From Smittia aterrima (taxonomy: Eukaryota; Arthropoda; Insecta; Diptera; Chironomidae), in contig CP093831.1 of the NCBI GenBank assembly GCA_033063855.1, positions 3,162,001-3,226,000 of the forward strand: a stretch of 64,000 nt of DNA. The letters are read 5' to 3'. Every line of letters starts with the position of its first letter. Position 1 is the first letter of the stretch. Under the pieces are notes generated by a model. It did no database searches. It saw nothing but the letters and a program-made list of their open reading frames with translations, and was not told where the DNA came from. The position numbers were made by a program, and so were the translations under genes. Of the stretch, positions 48,813 to 59,081 are shown in pieces.

Positions 48813-50434
48813 ATGATAACATTGTTCACTAGAGCACTTGCTTTGCTCTTTGTGCTGCAAGCAAATGCACAAACCGTGACTTTTCCTCAAGATTTCAAGA
48901 TTGGCGCTGCCTCTGCGAGTTATCAAATCGAAGGTGCTTGGGACGAAGATGGAAAGAGTCCGAATATTTGGGATGATGTAACTCACAAGAATCCTGGATA
49001 CACCGCGGATTGGTCGAATGGAGACGTCGCTGCTGATTCTTATCACATGTATCAGAAAGATATTGATGCGCTAGTTAACATTGGAGTGAGTTCGACTAAA
49101 CCTAAAGTGAAAGTAACGATTAACAGTCGAGCTTTGGTAGTTTGACACTTACAGATTTTCTATCTCATGGTCGAGAATCATCCCGAATGGCGCGAAAATT
49201 AATATGAAAGGTGTTCAGTATTACAGCAATGTTATCGACGCTTTGATTGCAAAAGGAATCGAGCCAATGGTGACAATGTTTCATTGGGATTTGCCGCAAT
49301 ATCTTCAAGACATTGGTGGCTGGACGAGTCCACTCATCGTCGATTATTTCAGAGAATATGCCGACGCTCTTTATACTCATTATGGGTCAAGAGTCAAGCG
49401 CTGGATCACGGTCAATGAACCAAGTGTTTTCTGCGGTGAAGGGTAAGATTAAAAATAAATTTAATTGAAATTCTTTAATATCATTTTGTTTAGTTATGGC
49501 TACGGATCAAAAGCTCCTGCTCTTGAACGACCTGGTGTTCTTGATTATCTTTGTGCTCATCATGTTTTGCTTGCGAATGCTGCCGCTTATCGTCTGTACA
49601 AAGAAAAGTATTTTAGCGAATATCAAGGCCAAGTCGGAATTTGCTTGAACAGTGGATTCAGTTTTCCTTATAACGAAACGGTTGATAAGAGTGTCAGTGA
49701 CAAAGCAGTGCAGTTCGATTTAGGAAAATTCGCTCATCCAATTTTTAGTGAAGAAGGTTAAAAGAAAATTTATTTTATTTTCAAATTTATTAACTTGAAA
49801 ATATTTAGGCGGTTACCCTCAAGTCATGATTGATCAGATTGGATTCAAAAGCCGAGTTCGCGGTTTTCCTTGGTCTCGACTGCCAGAGATGTCTGAAGAA
49901 CAAAAGGAATACATCAAAGGAACTGCAGACTTCCTCGCAATAAATTATTATTCAAGTTCATTGGTTGTTCCGAGGGAAGAGGATCCTTACTTGCCAATTG
50001 GGTGGTGGTCTGACACGAACGTTGAAGGGTTTCCGGATCCATCGTGGAAGCGAGCAAAGTCTACGTGGCTGTACAGTGTCCCTGAAGGACTTCGCTCTCT
50101 CTTAGTCTGGATCAAAGATAATTACAACAATCCGATTACAATGATTACTGAAAACGGCTGGAGTGATGATGGTCAAATTGAAGATGACGATCGAGTCGAA
50201 TACTTGAAACTTCATTTAGATTCAGTCGCGAGAGCAATCAACGACGACAAATGCAACGTCGTCGCTTACATGGTCTGGAGTTTGACTGACAACTTTGAAT
50301 GGAAAATGGGATACACAGAACGTTTCGGAATCCACTACATTGACTTCCAAAGTAAAGACAAGGAGCGAGTCCCTAAAAAGTCTGCACTGTTCTTCAAGGA
50401 AATGCTTCCGACGAGAAGCTTCGAGTTAAATTGA
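48813..50434 (+). CDS. GH1 beta-glucosidase/myrosinase-like enzyme 5 (secreted form)
   Basis: Exons 48,813-49,085, 49,141-49,442, 49,494-49,756, 49,809-50,434; 487 residues. Unlike genes 2-4, the N-terminus is a short signal peptide (LFTRALALLFVLQANA, cleavage expected after about residue 19) directly before TVTFPQDFKIG, so the enzyme is likely secreted. TVNEP and TENG catalytic motifs present. It is the most divergent member in the 200-330 region (VEGFPDPSWKRA, GWWSDT) and ends FELN rather than YEL. Confidence 0.93.
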
Positions 50435-51221
50435 GTGGATTTTTTTTTTGTCCTTTGCCATGTTCTTACAGCAGAAAACAAATAAATTGCGTTTGAATAT
50501 TTGATGATTTACTGAAATGAGAAAAACCACAAAGTGCGAGTCAAGAATCTAATGAGCGAAGGCAGAAACGACGGAATCTAATTTAAAGCGAAATTAGGAA
50601 ATAAATTATTCAAGATCACCTGTTTTTCCAGCGGGAATTTATCTGAGCAGAGAATCACAAAATTTTTGTTTATCCCGTCGCTCCTCTGGCGAGATAATTA
50701 CATTCTTTAATCAAATGCACTTGAGTAATTGCTTTGGGTTCCGTTGTAACTACTTCGAGATAAATTGAGGTTGCAAAACTCTCTTCTCTCGGTCGGATCG
50801 TAAAACTTTCTCGTTGAGATTTAAAGAATAATTTCATCCCCTTTCCATGCTCGAGCAATTAAGATTCAGGAAGCCATTTGATTCTGGTTGTTAACGAGAT
50901 CGTTTATTTGCTCTCTCACTTCGCACCCTCGGATTTCACTTTGAATTGCTAATAATTCTCCTTATTTAACAATAAACAACGTCTCGTCATGTGAATGAGC
51001 TCATAAACGACAGTCGTAAGTGACTTTATTGCTTTGTCGTCAGTTTGGGATTCAAAAGAAAATTTGTAAAATTTCTTTGTGAGATCGTAAAAATCTAAAT
51101 TCATGCATCGTCGAGTTATCAGACGATTTTTCAAGAAAATATTTTACGCTCAAATGAATTAAGTTTAAATTGTATCAACAAATCCTGCCGACAATGTCAT
51201 AACTCTCACGAAATGATCCAT
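50435..51221. other. Intergenic DNA after the GH1 array
   Basis: 3' UTR of GH1 gene 5 (AATAAA at about 50,480) followed by AT-rich non-coding DNA. No gene, repeat or slou-arm match was recognised. Confidence 0.5.
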
Positions 51222-52215
51222 CGCCACAAGTCAAGCGAGGAAACCCGTCGTTTCGTGACTAATTAAGAAAGCGTGAAAAATCTGAAACCAATTCATTTTG
51301 AAATTTATTTTTAACTCAAACATTTTAAATGTTGACAACTCTTGAAGTGATTTGAGAATTTCATGGTTGAAATGGGAAGTAGAAAACTGGAATAGGACGT
51401 AAGGTTGACCTTATCGAATCATCGGAGAAAGTTGCTGGCGCCATCCGGAATTAAACAGTCTGAGGATGAAAATTCGTGTGAAAAAAGATTCTTTCTGATT
51501 TAGATTAAAATTATTTAAATTTCATCTGCTCAAGCAATTCTCGCAACGTCAGCGAATGAAGCTTCATTTTCCATTCAAAACATTTTTAAATTCACGGCAT
51601 CAAAAAAAATTGCTTCGCGTTAACGATGAATTTACTGTTTCTGTTATTAAACTTGACGTTTTCTCCTCACCTTGCTGAAGAGTCAACGAGATTTTTGCTG
51701 CAGAGAAAAAAGTTTCGAAAAACCTTTTCCATAAAAGCGACGTCGACGTGACGGAAAATGATGAAATCTCGTTAAATTCTCGTGTGATATGCAACGAGCT
51801 CGCGTTATGCGTTTCTGAATTTATTATGACAACGGTTGAGGTTTCGAGTTTACTCAATGAATGAATCAACTCGAAACATTCTTCATAGTCTAGCTCGTTA
51901 CATTTTTCATGTCAACTGAGCCATGGAGTTCTCCGACTCCTTCAATCGAAAATACATCAGAGAATTTCATGCAGTTCGAAGCGACACATGTGGACAAACA
52001 ACGATTTAAACAATCAATCAAACCGTAAAAATGCCACAAGGGACTCAATAAGGAATGTTAAGCTAATGCGACAAAGATTTTCTTTCAATGGATCTTTAAT
52101 TTCATCTCGAATTTATTGGATGACAATTTTGTGGAAAGCTAACGAGAAAAATGATTGCGTAATTGATACTAACAGCGGATAATTGGATTTCGCACCCTCC
52201 CTAGGTTAGGAGAAT
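51222..52215 (-). repeat. Detached fragment of the left slou arm
   Basis: Inverted match to 11,836-12,830. The stretch 51,555-52,215 is nearly identical to 11,836-12,500, including DNA present only in the left arm (12,050-12,500) and DNA shared with the right arm (26,615-26,820). The stretch 51,222-51,555 is a diverged match to 12,500-12,830. It ends just upstream of IR2. Confidence 0.85.
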
Positions 52216-52431
52216 TCATTGAACACACACAGGGAGAATCGAAGAAATTAACAAATTCGTGACAAAACAAAGAATCTAAAAACATAGTTTTACTCATGTG
52301 TTTAGATCAGATCAATAGCTCAAGTGTTACTTAACATATTTAACACATCGCGATAAAGGAAAAATCAATTCTTTCTCTATCGTTCATTTCCTTTATTAAC
52401 TACACGTCAGTGCTGAGTCAGAAACAAAAGG

Positions 52432-54364
52432 ATGAAGTTGATTCTAAAGTGTTTTGCAGTTTTCGTAATTGCTTTGCATCTCAAAGTTTGTGTCTCAAAA
52501 CGAAGCCTCACACCGTTCGCAGTTAAAGAATACATCGCAGAACATCTCGTCAAAAATGCAATAAAGTTTGAAGTGATTTACAACTCAAAAGCTCAAGAAT
52601 TGCTGGACGAAACTTTGAAATTGATCAGTGACGTCAAAAGTTATCGCATCACTCAAGTTGATTCCAGGATTCGAGCAAACGGCAGAAACTACTTTGATCT
52701 CGATTTCTCAGCTGTTTTGCTCTTCGACTCGTTCCAGAACTACTTGCGATTCGAGGACAGAATCAATTTGACAGGACATGGACCACAAGAACGCAATCTC
52801 TTGATCGTTTGCGCCAATCTCTCAACAAAGGAAATTGAAAGAAAAATTCCAAACGACAAATATCAAATTCGTCAATATCTGGTCGAAGAGAAAGGAACAA
52901 TTTCGTTGAAGGCAACAACACTTTTCACGCCACGAGCTTGTCACAAACAACAGCTGATTGAGATCAACCAATTCTCAGAGAAAAAGTTGAAATGGAAGAC
53001 AACAAAGTTTTCCATGTCAAAGATCGATAACTTTTATGGTTGCACGCTCAGTATTTGTTACTACAATATTCGACCACTTTCTAGTCAATTCTATTACATT
53101 TGTCCTGAAAATGAAACATGTAAAATGGTTTTCGGTGGCTACCTAGCGTCACTAGCTTACGATCTGAAACATGATCTGAACTTCATAGCTGACCAATACT
53201 TCAAAAATTTTGATGTGCCATATTACATCTACTTGAATGGATCTGATTTTACCAGCGATTTTCAGGAAATCTATCCGCCAGTTGAGTTCGATTGGACAGC
53301 ATTTTCAGTCTCAATTGATCATAACTCATTCTTCAGTGCAATGATCAGCTCGCCCATTACAAGTGAATCTGAAAAAATCATCGTCCCACCAGGAGCTGCC
53401 TACACATCGGAAGAGAAGTTTTTACTTCCTTTTGATACAACGACTTGGATTCTGTTTATAACAGTTTTCGTTGTTGCATTTGCTGTCGTTGGATTGTTGA
53501 TGTTCTTCAGATCAACTGCAAGCAATTCGTTTGTGATTGGAGAAAACGTAAGCTCACCAGGATTGAACATTTTTGGAGCTTTCATGGGAATCCCTCAGTT
53601 TGCATTACCGACCAGAAGTATAGCAAGAGTTTTCTTGATGATTTTCATTCTCTTTTGTCTCATTATGAGAACTGCCTATCAAGGAGTTTTCTACGAGTTG
53701 CTAACTACAAATCCTCACAAAGCTCCAATCAGATCAATCGAAAATCTTGTAGATTCACAATTTCCGCTTTATCGTCAATTGAACATTAATAATGAAGTAA
53801 CATCTCGAAATGATTTTGTGCAAAGGTAAGCTTTTAAAATTTACAGACGCAACTTGTATCATGCACGTAGATCTTCATTATTTTCTCAGATTTCAAGTGA
53901 TCGATGTGCCCTCTGAGGAAATGAAAAGACTGTTAGATCAGATACAGAAACCATCATTTGAAGGAGCCATCTTGCACTCAAATGAATTTACTAACTACTT
54001 AAGTAAGCAAGCTCCGAGTAAAACCAGGAGCGAATTCGAGATAATTAAAGATGCCTTCATCATGAGCTTCAACATGGGAATTCCCTTCGATCCTGATAGT
54101 TTCCTATTTCCTGCGTTTGACAAGCTTATCTCTGCTTATTTGGAGTGCGGCCTTTTTGAAAAATGGATAACTTCTCAGACAAAACACGTTGAAGTTATGG
54201 CGAAAGGAGAGAAGTCACTCCCACAGGTTCTCACTCTCGATGACTTATCTGCAGGATTCAAATTCTGGCTCTGCTCACTTTTGATACCAACAATCGCATT
54301 CATCGGAGAACTTTGCTACTTTTGGTTGCCAAGAATTTGGAGAAGTCTGAAGTTCAGAGCCTAA
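52432..54364 (+). CDS. Divergent ionotropic receptor IR2
   Basis: Exons 52,432-53,825 and 53,890-54,364; 622 residues, same intron position and phase as IR1. Signal peptide, S1, M1 (about 339-356), pore loop (NIFGAFMGIPQFALPTR), M2, S2 and M3 in that order. Nearly identical to IR1 over residues 1-210 and in the pore, with most differences in S1 (about 210-310). The upstream region shares TTTATTAACTACACGTCAGTGCTGA-type sequence with IR1 and IR3 (a likely promoter/5' UTR). Chemosensory channel by family; ligand and tissue unknown. Confidence 0.88.
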
Positions 54365-54584
54365 GTTGAAGATTTTTTTGTGTTCAATGATTGGGATGAT
54401 GCTTTGTCTATTAAAACACTTCGAGTGATGGTAATGGACTGTTAAAACTTTATTAGAGTTTGTCGTTTAAATAAAAAGAAAAAGTTTTTGTTTGAGAGTG
54501 TCAACTAAGCGACAAAATGTTGTTGCGTATTCAATGATGTAAATACAAAACATGGAACACTTTTGATGGTTCCAATGATTGTTG

Positions 54585-54665
54585 TTGATACTAACAGCGG
54601 ATAATTGGGTTTCGCACCCTCCCTAAGTTAAGAGAATTCATTGAATGCAAAGAGGGAGAATCGAA
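54585..54665. repeat. Short slou-arm remnant upstream of IR3
   Basis: TTGATACTAACAGCGGATAA followed by the CGCACCCTCCCTAAG stretch matches 52,155-52,235 upstream of IR2 and 11,830-11,890 in the left slou arm. It indicates that slou-arm DNA already lay upstream of the IR before IR2 and IR3 duplicated. Confidence 0.75.
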
Positions 54666-54882
54666 GATACTGACAAATTCGTGACAAAACAAAGAATCTG
54701 AAAATAAAGTTTTATTCATGTCTAATCTTCTCCACCGCGTCACCAATAATTAGTTCAAATCAGATCAATAGCTCAAGTTTTACTTAACATATTTGAAACA
54801 TCGCATTATTGGAAATCTATTCTTGTTCGAACGTTTATTTTCTTTATTAACTACACGTCAGTGCTAAGTCAGAACCAAAACG

Positions 54883-56815
54883 ATGAAGTTGATTCTAAAG
54901 TGTTTTGCCGTTCTCGTAATTGTTTTGCATCTCAAAGTTGGTTACTCAAAGCAGAGCCTCACACCTTTCGCAGTTAAAGAATACATCACAGAACATCTGA
55001 TCAAAAACGCAATAAAGTTTGAAGTGATTTACAACTCAAAAGCTCAAGAATTGTTGGACGAAACTTTAAAATTGATCAGCGACTTCAAAAGTTATCGCAT
55101 CACTCAAGTTGATTCCAGGATTCGACCGAACGGCAGAAACTATTTTGATCTCGATTTCTCTGCAATTTTGTTCTTCGACTCGTTCCAGAACTATTTGCAA
55201 TTCGAGGACAGAATCAATTTGACAGGACATGGACCACAAGAACGCAATCTCTTGATCGTTTGCGCAAATCTCTCAACAAAGGAAATTGAAAGAAAAATTC
55301 CAAATGACAAATTTCAAATTCGTCAATATCTGGTCGAAGAGAAAGGAACAATTTCGTTGAAGGCAACAACACTTTTCACGCCACGAGCTTGTCACAAGCA
55401 ACAGCTGATTGAGATAAATCAGTTCTCAGAGAAAAAGTTGAAATGGAAGTCAACAAAATTTTCCATGTCAAAGATCGAAAACTTTTATGGTTGCACGCTC
55501 AGCATTTGTCTCTACAATTCTCGACCACTATCCAGCCTTTTTCGTTACAGTTGTCAAAAAGGTAAACCATGTGAATTGGTTTTTACTGGCTACTTGTTTG
55601 GAATAGTTTTCGAACTGAGACATGATCTGAACTTCATAGCGGATATATATTTGAGGAATTTTGATCAGCCATATTACCACTTCTGGAATGGAACTGTTAA
55701 CACTGAAAACGAATTCGAGACGGTCTATCCGCCAGTAATCTTTGATTGGGGAGCATTCTCATCTGCAATTGTCTTTAACTCATTCTACAGGGCAATGTTC
55801 AGTTCACCAATTACAAGTGAATCTGAAGTAATCATCGTTCCACCAGGAGCTGCCTTCACATCAGAAGAGAAGTTCTTACTTCCTTTTGATAGAACGACTT
55901 GGATTCTGTTTATAACAGTTTTCGTTGTTGCATTTGCTGTCGTTGGATTGTTGAAGATCTTCAGATCAACTTCGAGTAATTCATTCATTCTCGGAGAAAA
56001 CGTAAGCTCACCAGGATTAAACATTTTTGGAGCTTTCATGGGAATCCCGCAGTTTGCATTACCGACCAGAAGCATCGCAAGAATTTTCTTGATGATTTTC
56101 ATTCTCTTTTGTCTCATCATGCGGACTGCGTATCAAGGAGTTTTCTACGACTTTCTAACTACAAATCCTCACAAAGCTCCGATCAGATCAATCGCAGAAC
56201 TTTTGGATTCTAAATTTCCGCTTTATCGTCAAATGAACATTGTCAACCAAACAGAAGCTCGAAATGATTTTGTTCAAAAGTAAACTTAAGAATTTTCAGA
56301 TCCAAGCGGATCTTCATTAATAATTTAATTTTCTCAGATTTCAAGTGATCGATGTGCCCTCTCAGGAAATGCTACCAGGATTAATAGATCAGATACTTAA
56401 ACCATCATTTGAAGGAGCCATCTTGTACTCAAGTGAATTTACTAACTACTTAAGTAAGCAAGCTCCGAGAAAAACCAGGCGCGAGTTCGTGATAATCAAA
56501 GATGTCTTTATCATGAGCTTCAACATGGGAATTCACTTCAATCCTGATAGTTTCTTGTTTCCTGCGTTTGATAAGCTTATCTCTGCTTATTTGGAGAGCG
56601 GCCTCTTTGAAAAATGGATAACTGATCAGACAAAGCATGTTGAAGTTATGGCGAAAGGAGAAAAGCGACTCCCACAGGTCCTTTCTCTCTATGATTTATC
56701 CGCAGGATTCAAATTCTGGCTCTGCTCGCTTTTGCTACCGACAATCGCATTCATCGGAGAACTTTGCAACTTTTGGTGGCCACGAATTTCGAGACGTTTG
56801 AAGTTTAGAGCCTAA
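54883..56815 (+). CDS. Divergent ionotropic receptor IR3
   Basis: Exons 54,883-56,279 and 56,338-56,815; 624 residues. The donor is AA|GTAAAC, giving VQK|FQV at the junction. Same architecture as IR1 and IR2. The first ~205 residues and the M1-pore-M2 part are almost the same, but residues 205-315 (CLYNSRPLSSLFRYSCQKGK and following) are largely rewritten, as is part of S2. Its 3' flank (56,850-57,311) is shared with IR1 rather than with IR2, so IR1 likely came from an IR3-like donor in part. Confidence 0.88.
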
Positions 56816-56849
56816 GCTGAAGTATTTTTGAGTTTAATGATTGTTGTTG

Positions 56850-57311
56850 ATGTCGCACTCGATTGCTATTCACTTACGAATCTGTTCATCAGTCACGAGG
56901 CTTTCATGAAATCGCAATTAGATTTAATTTAGTTTATTTATTTCCTTGCGGTCATGTGAAAGACGAGATAGAAATTAAAACAAAGTCAGACTATAAAATA
57001 CGAGAGCAATTTCCTTGATTAGCTTTCCTCATTTATCTTTGTTGGGTCAAATGTTCGAAGCTCTTAACGGACAATGAGATGAGTAAAGAAGAAAGAAATG
57101 GATTAAAAGCCAGAAAGCATTTAAATCCTTTCGTGTTTTCAAGGCAAGTTTATCCACTTCTCTTCCATCGCTAGGGTGGCAATTTTCCACTCGAGTGATT
57201 CTCTCTCTTTCGAAAGGAAAGCAAATTTTATCGTCTTAAATGTTTAATTTTATTACTTTTCTGTTTGTGAATAAAAAAGAAAAACGGACGATAATGGATG
57301 GAAGATAAAAA
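56850..57311 (+). repeat. IR 3'-flank direct repeat, copy 2
   Basis: Near-identical to 32,492-32,957 downstream of IR1. The match stops at ATGGATGGAAGATAAAAA on both sides. Confidence 0.85.
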
Positions 57312-57493
57312 TTGCTCAAACGGTTTGGAGAGATTTCATTTTAAAATCTGTCAAAGGGATCATAGTAGAGAACTGAAAGTTCTCCGGAGACTTTAATTTT
57401 ACGACTTTTCATTTTATTCATTTTCGATTCCGCACGCACGAGGTAAAGTAAGTTTTGTAAATTATTACAAATAAATCAAGAAAATAGAAAGAA

Positions 57494-58852
57494 ATGGCTG
57501 CACAAAGAAGATTTAAAACCACTGAACCATATAACATTTCAACGAGACCAAATTCGATGAGATCAAATCGAACGAAATTTCCCGAAACCTCGACAGAAAC
57601 TGAAAATGACAGAAATTGGGAAGAAATTCGAACCCTGAAAAGATCACCACCGAACAAAGTTTTACGATTAACGATTCAAGATCCACTTGAACAGACGACG
57701 ACTCTAATGATCTATCAAACTTTCACATTATATGGCCGTGTCGTGCGTATCGTCTTATGGAATACCGAGAGTTCTAATTGTCACAATGGAATGGTTGAGT
57801 TCGAGTCTGTAGCAGGTAGAATTTTATTATCAAACGTTTTTCATTCTTCTAACTGAACGATCTTTTTAAAGATGCCAAACGCGCTCGCTTTCATCTGAAC
57901 GGATTTCACTTGTTCGACACTAGTCACACATTTCAAATCGAGTTTGCATGGACAGAGAAGCTCAATGTATCTAGAAACGACATTTACACATGGGACATCA
58001 CAAAAGTTCAACCTTCATTCTCTCAAATTGATCCAGCCTATTGTGAATACCATCAAGGAAACGTTATGGACAATAGAGGTCATTCACACCCTCCTTACGC
58101 AGCTCCAATCTCTTTCCATCCTATGGTGACGTTTGCGCCTAATCCTCTTTTTGAACCTAATGTGATAAAGGTTTCTGGATTAACTCTTACAACCTCCAAT
58201 ACCCGAAAACTCTTCAATCTGCTCAGTCTCTATGGCAACGTGTCGAAAATTCAATTTTTGCCAGACTTAGGAACAGCTTTAGTTGAAATGTTCGACACTG
58301 CTTCGGCGGAGTGTTGTATGCATTATCTAAATGAACTTCCTCTCGGCTGTTCCGCTCGAATGCAAATCTATTGGGCAGATCAGAGTTGTCGACCAAGCGA
58401 TCAGCAGAGTTTCATGATGGCTGACGCTTCGTGCAGCTTTGAAGACTTCTCTGCATCGAAGAACCAAAGATTCACAGTTCCTCGACCAGAGTATTGGATT
58501 CAACCACCATCACGTTTTCTCCGCTTTTACAACACGCCACTTGAAACAACGAGCGAAATCATTTTTGACCTTTTCTCGAGACAAAACATTACAGTGAAGG
58601 ATGTCAAAATTCTGCCATTAGACGAATCAGCACGATCGCCTAGCACCAGAGGAGTTCTTGAATTCTCGACTTTACGAGATGCCGTTCTTGGTAAGTCATG
58701 ATGAATATTTCTTTAATTATAAAAGTGAATCTCATTCGTCTCCATTTGTTTCTTCAGCTATTATGAAACTCAATAACAAAGAAATCCACACGAGGTCTCA
58801 TGGAAAAAATTACATGAAGCTCTGCTTCTCGCATACCAGCCAGAACCGATGA
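57494..58852 (+). CDS. hnRNP L / Smooth-like RNA-binding protein lacking RRM1
   Basis: Exons 57,494-57,815, 57,872-58,690, 58,758-58,852; 411 residues. Three RRM-type domains match RRM2, RRM3 and RRM4 of hnRNP L. RRM2 is at about 53-165, with VLRLTIQDPLEQTT, MVEFESV and the extension LNVSRNDIYTWDIT, which mirrors the hnRNP L LNVFKNDQDTWDYT-type segment. RRM3 is at about 200-280 (LFNLLSLYGNVSKIQF, GTALVEM). RRM4 is at about 310-405 (PSRFLRFYNTPLETT, ending MKLCFS). The N-terminal ~50 residues are polar and RRM1 is absent. Family members regulate splicing and mRNA stability in the nucleus. The sequence is diverged from typical insect Smooth, so I read it as a fast-evolving paralogue. Confidence 0.82.
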
Positions 58853-59081
58853 GTCTCATTGAGGAATCTTAACTTGTAAATATATGTAAATTGCTAAAAC
58901 AAAAGAATAATAAATTCTTTGACGACAATTATGAAGAAGTAAAAAAGAATCGTTTGATAATTTTAAACTTCCAGTCCATCCCAATCGTTCCAATGAAGAT
59001 TTCATAACAATTTGTAATGAAATCGTTCCAGTGGAACGTAAACATCATCAGCCGAAATTTGTAAATTTAAAATAATTTTCG

